Source: Candidatus Omnitrophota bacterium
GTDB taxonomy: Bacteria; Omnitrophota; Gorgyraeia; JAFGGP01
Length of the DNA: 48,850 nucleotides
Assembly (NCBI GenBank): GCA_016930485.1
Contig: JAFGGP010000026.1
Span: forward strand, 1-48,850
Direction of reading: 5' to 3'
Shown in pieces: positions 1 through 8,605 of the stretch; position 1 is the stretch's first letter; every line of letters begins with the position of its first letter. Position numbers and translations under genes: made by a program. The notes below the pieces were generated by a model that was not told the origin of the DNA, did not search any database, and saw only the letters and a list, made by a program, of their open reading frames with translations.

Positions 1-199
1 GCTCAGCCAGTCTCCCCTCCTGGCTTCGCTCTGGGCGGCCATTCCTCCCCGCCTTGAAAGGCGGGGTATCCTGACCGGGCTAATGAAATCCAAAATCTCC
101 GCCATATGGCGAGACGGGCAAATAAACTAAAAAAATTTTTCAATTCTTTTTGGAATTTGGGATTAAGTGATTCATTTGTCATTTGAGATTTGGAATTTG
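1..199. repeat. Intergenic mosaic repeat block downstream of the binding-protein gene
   Basis: No gene is recognised here. Positions 47-66 form a strong hairpin (CCCCGCCTT and AAGGCGGGG arms with almost no loop). Positions about 150-206 are a run of near-identical short words (TTTGTCATT, TTTGGAATTTG) that recurs at 24758-25077 and 30712-31088. The last copy runs into the stop codon of the next gene (200-202). The small reading frame across this block only reads through repeats and is not believed. Confidence 0.7.
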
Positions 200-1840
200 T
201 CATTGCAGTAAGCGATACTTCTGCTGGTTCTCCGGGACGTACCACTTAATAAAATTATGTCCGATTCCTGCCGGGGCTACCTCTATGCCGTGAAACCGCG
301 CATGTACGATCGGGAGTGCATCGGGGACATAGAGGAAGACATACGGCACATCCTGATACAGAATCTCGTGAATCCGACGGTAAATCAGCGAGCGCTCATC
401 CTGGTCGAAAATGCGCCGGCCGTCCTCCATTAACCGGTCTGCTTCCGGATTGTTGTAACCGATGAAATTGAACTCGCCCTCTTTTGTCTTCGAGGAATGC
501 CAGATGTCGTACGGATCCGGTTCACGCGAAAGCCCCCACCCCAGGACAAGCGCCTCAAAGCGTCTCTTGTTGACAAACTCACTGATAAAGACACTCCATT
601 CGATAATCCGGATCTTTACCTTAATGCCCACTTCCCCGAGTCGGCGCTGGATAATCTCACAGGCCATTTTGCGCTGGTCGTTGCCCTGATTGGTAATAAT
701 AGTAAATACGAACGGCTGTCCGTCTTTATCGAGGACGCCGTCATTATCACTGTCGCGCCACCCTGCCTCGGCCAGTATATCCCTGGCCCGTTTCGGGTCG
801 AACGGCACCGGTTTAATGTCTTTATTATAGGCCCAGCTCTCGGGGGGAAACGGTCCGGTGCAGACCCTGCCGTATCCCAACAGGACCCCCTGGATAATCT
901 CCTCTTTATCAATCGCGTAATTAATCGCCTCTCTTACCCGCCTATCCTGAAACCGCGGATCGGCCAGATTAAAGGCCATATAGGTATAGCCGAAGCTCGG
1001 ATACTTATATTTCTGATAGTGCGTCTGAAAAAAACGGGTGTCTGTCTGCCTCTTATACTGAAGCGGCGAAAGCCCCATCATATCGATTCCCTCGGTCTGA
1101 AGTTCAAGAAACATCGCAGACTGATCCATAATCCGGTAGATATAGGAAGAGATGTAGGGTTCTCCTTCGAAATAATCCGGATTCGCACTAAGCTCGATTC
1201 TTTCGCCGGTCTTCCACCGCCGGAACCGAAACGGACCGGTCCCCACGGGGTTGCGTCCGAAATCCGTGGTGTTTATATCCTTGTTTTCCAATAGGTGTTT
1301 GGGGATGATGCCCATGCCCCAGCTGGACAGGCCGGGTGCAAACGGCTCCTTATAGGTAACCCTGACGGTATAGTCATCAAGAACCTCGAGAGACTCAACC
1401 ATCTTGAAATCGCCGCTGTAGGGGGTAATGACTGTGGGGTCGAGTAACTTCTGATAGGTAAACTGGACATCGGCCGCGGTAAAGGGCGCGCCGTCGTGCC
1501 ACCTCACATCGTGCCGCAGATGGAACACGATCTCGAGGCCGCCGTCGGTCACCTCCCAGCTCTCGGCAAGGTCCCCGGTAAGCTTGAGGTCTTTGTCGTA
1601 CTTGATGAGTCCGTTAAAAAGGAGCCCCGTGATATCTCCGGAGGCAGAGTCAGATGCCAGGATGGGAATCAGCCGCCGGGCGTCCCCAATAGACCCTACG
1701 ACAATCGCATCACCGTAAGAGGGGGCCTCCCGGACGATATGCGTTGACTCTTCGGCAAAAAGAGACAGGCAGAAAAAAAATAAAAAAGATACCATGATAT
1801 ATGGTATCTTTTTCAAAATGTTTCCTGAGGGTATATGCAT
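200..1840 (-). CDS. Peptide ABC transporter substrate-binding protein (SBP family 5)
   Basis: A 546-residue extracytoplasmic solute-binding protein of the OppA/DppA type (SBP_bac_5). It has a Lys-Lys plus hydrophobic signal segment at about residues 10-29 ending near LFA. The mature part has typical family features: the early domain with DLAESWEV and LRHDVRWHDGAPF, a GTGPF segment, and late motifs FIGYNNPEADRLM and VPYVFLYVPD. It probably binds oligopeptides outside the inner membrane, but no permease or ATPase gene is nearby, so the partner is encoded elsewhere. It starts 5 nt after secG. A TTG eight codons downstream, behind AGGAAAC, is an alternative start giving a cleaner signal peptide. 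Its stop codon lies inside a repeat word. Confidence 0.9.
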   Translation of the reverse strand: MHIPSGNILKKIPYIMVSFLFFFCLSLFAEESTHIVREAPSYGDAIVVGSIGDARRLIPILASDSASGDITGLLFNGLIKYDKDLKLTGDLAESWEVTDGGLEIVFHLRHDVRWHDGAPFTAADVQFTYQKLLDPTVITPYSGDFKMVESLEVLDDYTVRVTYKEPFAPGLSSWGMGIIPKHLLENKDINTTDFGRNPVGTGPFRFRRWKTGERIELSANPDYFEGEPYISSYIYRIMDQSAMFLELQTEGIDMMGLSPLQYKRQTDTRFFQTHYQKYKYPSFGYTYMAFNLADPRFQDRRVREAINYAIDKEEIIQGVLLGYGRVCTGPFPPESWAYNKDIKPVPFDPKRARDILAEAGWRDSDNDGVLDKDGQPFVFTIITNQGNDQRKMACEIIQRRLGEVGIKVKIRIIEWSVFISEFVNKRRFEALVLGWGLSREPDPYDIWHSSKTKEGEFNFIGYNNPEADRLMEDGRRIFDQDERSLIYRRIHEILYQDVPYVFLYVPDALPIVHARFHGIEVAPAGIGHNFIKWYVPENQQKYRLLQ

Positions 1841-1845
1841 AGATC

Positions 1846-2358
1846 TTACTGATTCTGAACGGGAGGTGCATCCGCATCCGTCGCCGCACCGACCGGCACC
1901 GATGGCGGCTCTGATTCGACGGCAGACCCCGCAGCCGTCCCGGGTTCTGGCTCCGGCATAGCGGCTGTTTCGGGCTCCGGCAAAGGCATCGGCTCAAAGT
2001 CATCCTCAGAAACAGGGAGGCCGAGCGGCCCGGATTCGGCATCAGGGAAAACAGGTAACTCCTCTGTCGTAGCGGACACCGGCCGCGCCTCTTCCCTTGG
2101 TGCATACTTAACGGCGATGGACCCGGTCCGTGTCTTTGAAAGTAGAATCAGCGATGAACAGGTTATCAAAAAGACGATTGCTGAAACCGTGGTCGCCTTG
2201 CTCAAAAACGAAGCCGCCTTTGTCCCCAGCATACCCGAGAGCGGATTTGAGCCTGAAAAGACATCCGCCAGACCCGCACCCCGGCCTGCCTGCAGTAAAA
2301 TAACGGCTATCAGGATAAAACAGACAATAATGTGGATAATCATCACAACGATGTACAT
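1846..2358 (-). CDS. secG: Preprotein translocase subunit SecG with a long acidic tail
   Basis: SecG is the small accessory subunit of the SecYEG channel. The first 75 or so residues are canonical: a membrane helix (about 2-22), the conserved LLQAGRGAGLADVFSG loop, and a second helix (about 52-74). About 90 further residues are rich in Pro, Glu and Ala and look disordered; most SecG proteins end soon after the second helix, so this tail is unusual. The gene follows tpiA by 9 nt with an AAGGGG ribosome site 6-7 nt before the ATG. The order pgk-tpiA-secG is common in bacteria, which supports the call. Confidence 0.93.
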   Translation of the reverse strand: MYIVVMIIHIIVCFILIAVILLQAGRGAGLADVFSGSNPLSGMLGTKAASFLSKATTVSAIVFLITCSSLILLSKTRTGSIAVKYAPREEARPVSATTEELPVFPDAESGPLGLPVSEDDFEPMPLPEPETAAMPEPEPGTAAGSAVESEPPSVPVGAATDADAPPVQNQ

Positions 2359-2367
2359 GGGAACCCC

Positions 2368-3138
2368 TTAGATGTCGCTGGTGACCAGCGCGCCTTTGAC
2401 AATCGCGACAAAACTGTCTGCCTTCAGACTCGCCCCCCCGACCAGCGCGCCGTCAATATCCTTCTGTTTCATGAGATCGGTGATGTTGTCCGGTTTGACG
2501 CTGCCCCCGTATTGAATGCGCACCGTCTCCGCCGTTTCGGCACTAAACCGCTGAGAGAGCCGCTGGCGAATAAACTGATGCACCTCCTGGGCCTGTCCGG
2601 GTGTCGCCGTCTTTCCGGTCCCGATGGCCCACACCGGCTCATACGCGATAACGATGTCGGTCATCTGGGCACCGGTAATACCCGAAAGCCCTTCTTCGAG
2701 TTGTTTCTTGACGACGTCGAAGGTCTGCCCCGCTTCGCGCTCTTCGAGTATCTCTCCGATACACATAATCGGCTTTATACCAGCAGTAAACAGAGCTTTC
2801 AACTTTCTATTAACAGAGTCGTTTGTCTCATGGAAATACTTGCGGCGTTCGGAATGACCCACGATGCAGTACATGCAGCCGATATCCTTCAGCATAGCCG
2901 GCGATACCTCTCCGGTAAACGCCCCCTCTGTCTCCCAGTAAACATCCTGGGCGCCAAGAGTTATATTCGATTCAAAGAGCGTCTCGGCGATCTCGCCCAG
3001 GGCAGTAAAGGGCGGGCAGACGCCGACCTCAATATCGGCGATATCGGAAAGTGCGCGCTTGAGGAGTGTGACAAGTTCGATGGCCTCCTGAACGGTCTTG
3101 TACATCTTCCAGTTTCCGGCAATAAACGATTTTCTCAT
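2368..3138 (-). CDS. tpiA: Triosephosphate isomerase
   Basis: A 256-residue TIM-barrel enzyme interconverting dihydroxyacetone phosphate and glyceraldehyde 3-phosphate in the cytosol. All catalytic elements are visible: Asn9 and Lys11 in AGNWKM, His95 in IVGHSERR, Glu167 in AYEPVWAIGTG, and the phosphate-gripping GGSV and VGGASL segments near the C-terminus. Length is normal. The ATG is preceded by GCGAGGATATC, a reasonable ribosome site. It lies 25 nt after pgk and 9 nt before secG, in an apparent glycolytic operon. Confidence 0.97.
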   Translation of the reverse strand: MRKSFIAGNWKMYKTVQEAIELVTLLKRALSDIADIEVGVCPPFTALGEIAETLFESNITLGAQDVYWETEGAFTGEVSPAMLKDIGCMYCIVGHSERRKYFHETNDSVNRKLKALFTAGIKPIMCIGEILEEREAGQTFDVVKKQLEEGLSGITGAQMTDIVIAYEPVWAIGTGKTATPGQAQEVHQFIRQRLSQRFSAETAETVRIQYGGSVKPDNITDLMKQKDIDGALVGGASLKADSFVAIVKGALVTSDI

Positions 3139-3163
3139 GATATCCTCGCACGGATAACGTTGT

Positions 3164-4357
3164 TCAACCCTTTTTGCCTGCTAGGTCGGGTATCGCGACA
3201 ATACCGGGGAGCGGTATCCCCTCAAGAAACTCGAGTGAGGCGCCGCCGCCGGTTGAGACGTGCGACATCTTATCGGTAACACCCAGCTGACGCACGGCGC
3301 TGACCGAATCACCGCCGCCGATAATAGTCGTTACCCCGGAAAGTTCCGCCACCGCCAGTCCAATCTCCCTGGTGCCCTTATCAAACGGTCTAGTTTCGAA
3401 GATACCGACCGGACCGTTCCACAATACTGTCTTTGCCTCTTCAAGATAGACTTTAAACTCCGAGACTGTCTTGGGACCGATGTCGACCCCCTTCCACCCA
3501 TCCGGGATACCGGGAGCAACAATACTGGTCTGGGCGCCCTCGGTGAGTTCCCGGGCCACCACATGATCACAGGGCAGGATAAAATGTACCCCTCTAGCCT
3601 CTGCCTTGGTAAGCAGCTCCCTGGCCAGATCTAGTTTATCGTCTTCTACCAGAGAATCACCGATCGCCTCGCCCTGCGCCTTGAGAAAGGTGTATGCCAT
3701 GGCCCCGCCGATCAGCATGCTGTCTACCTTCTCAAGCAAATTCTCGATAACCTTGATCTTATCGGACACCTTGGCACCGCCCAGAATGACGACAAACGGG
3801 CGGTCCGGAGCCTCAAGCGCCCTGCTTAAATAGCGGATTTCCTTCTCCATCAAAAATCCTATCCCGGCCGGCAGATACCTGGCAACGCCCTCGGTTGAGG
3901 CGTGCGCACGGTGTGCCGCCCCAAAGGCATCGTTGATGTAGACCTCGCCCAATCCGGCAAGCTGTTTGGCAAATGCCGGGTCGTTCGCCGTCTCCTCGGC
4001 GTGAAACCGGAGATTTTCGAGCAGCATAACCTCGCCTGGCTTGAGTTCCCGCGCTGAACGCGCAACCTCGTCACCTACACAGTCATCCATTTTCTTTACG
4101 GTGCGTTTGAGGAGCTCGCCCAGGCGCTTGGCAACCGGATCCATCTTTAGTTCATCCGCCGGCTTCCCCTTCGGCCGGCCCAGGTGACTCATCAGAATCA
4201 CCGAAGCGCCCTGCTCGAGCGCATAGGTAATCGTCGGTAAGGCAGCCCGTATCCGGGTGTCATCGGTAACAACCCCCTCTTTTAAGGGGACGTTGAAATC
4301 AACCCGTATCAGCACCCGTTTACCGGTAATATCGATATCTTTGATGGTGACTTTCAT
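3164..4357 (-). CDS. pgk: Phosphoglycerate kinase
   Basis: This enzyme makes ATP from 1,3-bisphosphoglycerate. The 397-residue protein has the N-terminal substrate signature RVDFNVP (residues 18-24), the basic patch [10 protein letters not shown], the nucleotide-domain segment [14 protein letters not shown], and the C-terminal GGGDS and [13 protein letters not shown] motifs. The ATG at 4357 is chosen because AGGGGG lies 8 nt upstream; a TTG two codons earlier (4363) is possible but worse placed. It sits 31 nt after gap and 25 nt before tpiA and is probably cotranscribed with both. Confidence 0.96.
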   Translation of the reverse strand: MKVTIKDIDITGKRVLIRVDFNVPLKEGVVTDDTRIRAALPTITYALEQGASVILMSHLGRPKGKPADELKMDPVAKRLGELLKRTVKKMDDCVGDEVARSARELKPGEVMLLENLRFHAEETANDPAFAKQLAGLGEVYINDAFGAAHRAHASTEGVARYLPAGIGFLMEKEIRYLSRALEAPDRPFVVILGGAKVSDKIKVIENLLEKVDSMLIGGAMAYTFLKAQGEAIGDSLVEDDKLDLARELLTKAEARGVHFILPCDHVVARELTEGAQTSIVAPGIPDGWKGVDIGPKTVSEFKVYLEEAKTVLWNGPVGIFETRPFDKGTREIGLAVAELSGVTTIIGGGDSVSAVRQLGVTDKMSHVSTGGGASLEFLEGIPLPGIVAIPDLAGKKG

Positions 4358-4388
4358 AGCCAATGCCCCCTGTAATTCAGACAGCGCC

Positions 4389-5453
<1,065 letters not shown>

Positions 5454-5523
5454 CTATAGGTATACGCTGTGTAAAAAGTGGCCGAATGGCCGTCGGGGAT
5501 GCGGATTGCGTTATTAACGTATT

Positions 5524-5552
5524 ATGATATCCGAATCGCCCCTGTTTTGCAA
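5524..5552 (-). promoter_or_regulatory. Predicted sigma-70-type promoter for gap-pgk-tpiA-secG
   Basis: On the minus strand TTGCAA (5547-5552) and TATCAT (5524-5529) are separated by exactly 17 nt. They match the -35 consensus at 4 of 6 positions and the -10 at 5 of 6. The site lies about 100 nt before the gap ATG, in the only sizeable gap after fmt. This is a consensus match only. Confidence 0.55.
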
Positions 5553-5570
5553 GTACTTATTTGACAGCCA

Positions 5571-6506
5571 TTACTCAAACCGGTCGCCGACGGCCACATG
5601 GTGACCCAGCGTAAAGGCATAGGCATTCATCTGTTTGCCCGATTCGCGCTGCAGCGACAGTACGGATAATACCCCTTTTCCGGCAGCAACCACAATCCCC
5701 TCCTCCGGGCTGATCGCAAGGATTGTCCCCGGCGGGGCCGCTGGGCCCTGCGTGGGAAGCGCCCGCGCCTCCCAGAAGGCAATGCGCGTCTCCTTTAAAA
5801 AAGAATAGGCACAGCCTACCGTGGTAAGACCACGGATAAAGTTACGTATGTCTGCCGATGACCTGGTCCAGTCAGTCCGTCTGTCTTGGGTCCTGATTTT
5901 CGGTGCCCGGGTCACCATCTTTTCGTCCTGAGGCTGGAATCGGGCAGTTCCTGTCTCGATCAATCTGATAGACTCCAGCAATGCCTGGGCACCTGCACGG
6001 CCGAGTTTGCCTGCCATACTCACCGCATCATCGGCATCAGAGATGGGAACCGCCTTCTGCCGTATAATATCCCCTGCGTCCAGCTTTTCGGTAACCCGGA
6101 AAATGGTAACCCCCGTCTCTGTTTCTCCGTTCACCAGCGCCCATTCGACAGGGGCTGCCCCACGGTAACACGGCAGGAGCGAGGCGTGGACATTGACGGT
6201 GCCCTCCGAGGGAATATCCAGTACGGCCCGGGTGAGAATCCGCCCAAAGGAAACAATAACAAGAAGGTCCGGCTTCATCCCGCCAAGCGTCTGAACAGAC
6301 TCTGCGGCGCAGATATCCTCGGGCTGATACAGGGGGATATTGCTCTCACGGGCAAATGCGGTGACCGGCGTCGAACTCACCTCCAGTCCCCTGCCCTTGG
6401 GCCTGTCGGGCCGTGAGATCACTCCTACCAGGTTGTGTTGACTGTTATACAGGGCCTCGAGCGAGGGGATGGAAAACTCCGAAGACCCCAGAAAGACAAT
6501 GTTCAT
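5571..6506 (-). CDS. fmt: Methionyl-tRNA formyltransferase
   Basis: Formylates the initiator Met-tRNA using 10-formyltetrahydrofolate. The 311-residue protein has the formyltransferase fold with catalytic Asn105 and His107 in VNVHASLLPCYRGAAP and Asp143 in LDAGD. The C-terminal tRNA-binding domain is present (from about residue 205), and length matches the family. The usual partner def (peptide deformylase) is not adjacent; here fmt precedes the glycolytic operon. A GGAG lies rather far (about 16 nt) before the ATG. Confidence 0.95.
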   Translation of the reverse strand: MNIVFLGSSEFSIPSLEALYNSQHNLVGVISRPDRPKGRGLEVSSTPVTAFARESNIPLYQPEDICAAESVQTLGGMKPDLLVIVSFGRILTRAVLDIPSEGTVNVHASLLPCYRGAAPVEWALVNGETETGVTIFRVTEKLDAGDIIRQKAVPISDADDAVSMAGKLGRAGAQALLESIRLIETGTARFQPQDEKMVTRAPKIRTQDRRTDWTRSSADIRNFIRGLTTVGCAYSFLKETRIAFWEARALPTQGPAAPPGTILAISPEEGIVVAAGKGVLSVLSLQRESGKQMNAYAFTLGHHVAVGDRFE

Positions 6507-6558
6507 TGCCGTCGTACTTTCTCTCCTGCTATCAGCATACTTATAGATGTAAGGGGTT

Positions 6559-6586
6559 ATTATAACAACCGAGGAAGAAAAATCAA
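6559..6586 (-). promoter_or_regulatory. Predicted sigma-70-type promoter for fmt
   Basis: On the minus strand TTGATT (6581-6586) and a perfect TATAAT (6559-6564) are separated by 16 nt, about 50 nt before the fmt ATG. It lies back to back with the plus-strand promoter at 6615-6644. Confidence 0.6.
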
Positions 6587-6614
6587 GGAAAAGCGCCCTT
6601 TATGCGACATTTTC

Positions 6615-6644
6615 TTGACAATACGGTTCTTTTATCCGTATGAT
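6615..6644 (+). promoter_or_regulatory. Strong predicted promoter for the TPR gene, implying a leaderless mRNA
   Basis: A perfect -35 TTGACA (6615-6620) and TATGAT (6639-6644) are separated by 18 nt. The ATG of the downstream gene begins at 6651, six nt after the -10 box, where transcription would be expected to start. No ribosome-binding sequence lies between. Confidence 0.7.
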
Positions 6645-6650
6645 AGCTGT

Positions 6651-7262
6651 ATGACAGAATTGTCATCTTCACAACTAACTCCACAAATACGAGAACATTA
6701 CGAAAAAGGCCTGGCCGCCCTCTCAAAGGGCAATCTGGAGTACGCCGCCGAACTGCTGTTTCAGGTAGTCTGCCTGGCGCCGGGTTTTACCGAGGCACGA
6801 AAAAACCTCCGGATAGCCCAGAAAAGGCTCTTAGAGGCGTCTCCCAAAAAAAATACGGGTGCGATAGGGAAAAAGATCTCGTCGGCCATACAGACCTTTA
6901 AGGCCATGCTCAAAGAGCAAAAAGACGATATAGCCGGCGCCGTCACAGGATATGAACAGGCGCTTTATATTAACCCTGCCAATGTTACCGCCCTCCGCAG
7001 GCTTGCCGGTGTCCTTAAGCAGGCAAAAATGGCGGCAGCTGCCATCCAGACATTCGAAGACCTCCTTGAAATCAACCCGGATGACCTGGATGCGGCAAAA
7101 AATCTTGCCCAGCTTTATTCTGGTGCAGGGAACTACGAAAAGGCAAAGGGGTATTTTGAAAAGGTGCTGAACGTCTCCCCAAACGACCAGGAGGCAAAAA
7201 AGGGGCTCAAGGACCTCGACGCCCTGGGCACCATCAAAAAAACCTTTGGGGATAATAAGTAA
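6651..7262 (+). CDS. Tetratricopeptide-repeat protein
   Basis: A 203-residue soluble protein built mainly from TPR units: one at about residues 27-55 (LEYAAELLFQVVCLAPG) and at least three tandem units at about 100-190, with typical ending motifs such as YINPANVTAL, INPDDLDAAKNLA and VSPNDQEAKKGL. TPRs bind other proteins; no catalytic domain or signal peptide is seen. The frame stays open further upstream, but the ATG at 6651 is preferred because the promoter lies directly before it, so the mRNA appears leaderless. The methyltransferase gene follows at once. The binding partner is unknown. Confidence 0.85.
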   Translation: MTELSSSQLTPQIREHYEKGLAALSKGNLEYAAELLFQVVCLAPGFTEARKNLRIAQKRLLEASPKKNTGAIGKKISSAIQTFKAMLKEQKDDIAGAVTGYEQALYINPANVTALRRLAGVLKQAKMAAAAIQTFEDLLEINPDDLDAAKNLAQLYSGAGNYEKAKGYFEKVLNVSPNDQEAKKGLKDLDALGTIKKTFGDNK

Positions 7263-7296
7263 CCGGCCCAATCAACGATCTCCCGATATCATCCCT

Positions 7297-8229
7297 ATGA
7301 TTACCAAAAAATATAAAAAAGTGACCGCCCCGGGCTTCTACGGTCAGGACGTTAGGTCCTGGACCGAAGAGTGGCTGCAGGCAGATTTGATTAAAAGCTA
7401 CCGTAATGTTGATAAAGATCATCTCTCTCCCTTTTTTAAGAAATATTTCCCCCGTCCGCCAAAAAAAATCCTGGAGGGAGGCTGCGGAACGGGCAAGTAT
7501 GTCGTGACGTACAGAAAACTGGGGTATGACATTATCGGCGTCGATTTTTCGAAAGAGACGATAGACTACCTGAAACACATGTTTCCGGATATGCCGGTCT
7601 CCTGCGGAAATGTAACAGACTTGCCTTTTGAGAACGGTTATTTTCACTGCTATTATTCTGGCGGGGTGATCGAACATTTTGAAGAAGGGCCGGACGAGGC
7701 ACTTAAAGAGGCACGCCGCGTACTTGCTGAGGGAGGCATACTGCTTGCAACCGTTCCCTACCTCAATCTGCTTCGCAGGTCGAAATTACTTTTTAGGACC
7801 GAAACAAAAAGCGATGTAAACCTCATTAAGAAGCGCCCCCGCTGCACCAAAGATAGCGGAATTGAGGGATATGCATTCACTTCGTATGCCTTTGATAGAA
7901 CTTCGCTTATGCCCTTTTTTGAAAAATATGGGTTTTCCGTAGAGGAAGTCTACCCTTGCAATTTTCTGCAGGGCGAGCTCGGTAAACCGATTCGCTGTAT
8001 GCTCGAGAGAAGAAAGACGGGCGGTAGGACCGCGCGAGGCATATCTGGTGAAGTAGCCGGAATCGTAGAATCTGACGCAGCGACTAGGGGGCAGGAAAAC
8101 GTCTTGAAACAGGCCTTGCGCAGTTTTCTTATTACCCAGGATTACACTAACCTTATATTCAGATATCCGCTTAAACTGCTTAATTATCTCAGCGGCCACA
8201 TGGTTCTCTTTGTTGCCAAGGCCGTGTAA
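7297..8229 (+). CDS. SAM-dependent methyltransferase (class I)
   Basis: A 310-residue Rossmann-fold methyltransferase. Motif I is ILEGGCGTGKYVV (first glycine-rich loop, acidic residue present), followed by IIGVDFSKETI and YYSGGVIEHFEEGPDEALKEARRVLAEGGI, as in Methyltransf_11/25 proteins. The C-terminal third is family-poor and ends in a hydrophobic stretch. Substrate is not readable from sequence; a small metabolite, quinone or glycolipid are all possible. The ATG at 7297 is used; a TTG at 7246 in the same frame would overlap the TPR gene. It lies 34 nt after the TPR gene and is probably cotranscribed with it. Confidence 0.83.
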   Translation: MITKKYKKVTAPGFYGQDVRSWTEEWLQADLIKSYRNVDKDHLSPFFKKYFPRPPKKILEGGCGTGKYVVTYRKLGYDIIGVDFSKETIDYLKHMFPDMPVSCGNVTDLPFENGYFHCYYSGGVIEHFEEGPDEALKEARRVLAEGGILLATVPYLNLLRRSKLLFRTETKSDVNLIKKRPRCTKDSGIEGYAFTSYAFDRTSLMPFFEKYGFSVEEVYPCNFLQGELGKPIRCMLERRKTGGRTARGISGEVAGIVESDAATRGQENVLKQALRSFLITQDYTNLIFRYPLKLLNYLSGHMVLFVAKAV

Positions 8230-8605
8230 TTCTACCTCAGACCAAAAAGTCGTCGGATCGTCTCTCCGCATTACTTCGCAGGCAGGAATAACACCATCTG
8301 TTTTTAAATCCTAAACTTACTAGTCACCGATCAGCTGTCATGCCCATACGGGCACAGGCATGTCACATGTCACAAAGTCACAAGCAATTAAATTTCTAAA
8401 TTCGAATGACCAAAACAAAAAACTGTTTTGGATTTTGAACATTTGGGTTTGTTTACCCCGTTAGAAAAAAGGTTTTCAAAACGGGAACAGCTTGCACCAT
8501 GTATTTTCTAACGGGGCTTAGGATTTAGATATTAGGATTTATTCACTATACGCTAGCCGCTAATCGCTATACGCTAAAAGAAAAATCCGTAAACCCGCTA
8601 ACCGA
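8230..8605. repeat. Convergent intergenic region filled with repeat words
   Basis: This 376-nt gap separates two genes that converge on it. It holds no believable gene. Seen are a hairpin TGCCC/GGGCA near 8340-8360, words of the GTCACAAAGTCAC family, a 13-bp inverted repeat (8456-8516, listed separately), and a CGCTAGCCGCTAATCG-like run near 8550-8575 that recurs at 29417-29754. The region may serve as a two-way transcription stop, but no hairpin with a following T-run is evident. Confidence 0.6.
8456..8516. repeat. 13-bp perfect inverted repeat with an internal palindrome
   Basis: CCCCGTTAGAAAA at 8456-8468 is exactly complementary to TTTTCTAACGGGG at 8504-8516, with a 35-nt loop. The loop contains GTTTTCAAAAC, itself a palindrome. 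It could be a bidirectional terminator or a remnant of a small non-coding repeat element. Confidence 0.75.

Noticed and set aside
1-70. Rho-independent terminator at 47-66
   Set aside because: The hairpin is strong, but no T-run follows it on either strand.
3-245. 80-residue minus-strand frame at the left edge
   Set aside because: It consists of translated repeat words and overlaps the end of the binding-protein gene.
497-1294. 265-residue plus-strand reading frame
   Set aside because: It lies entirely opposite the binding-protein gene, has no ribosome site and no protein family character.
2332-3279. 315-residue plus-strand reading frame
   Set aside because: It is antisense to tpiA, whose catalytic motifs are complete.
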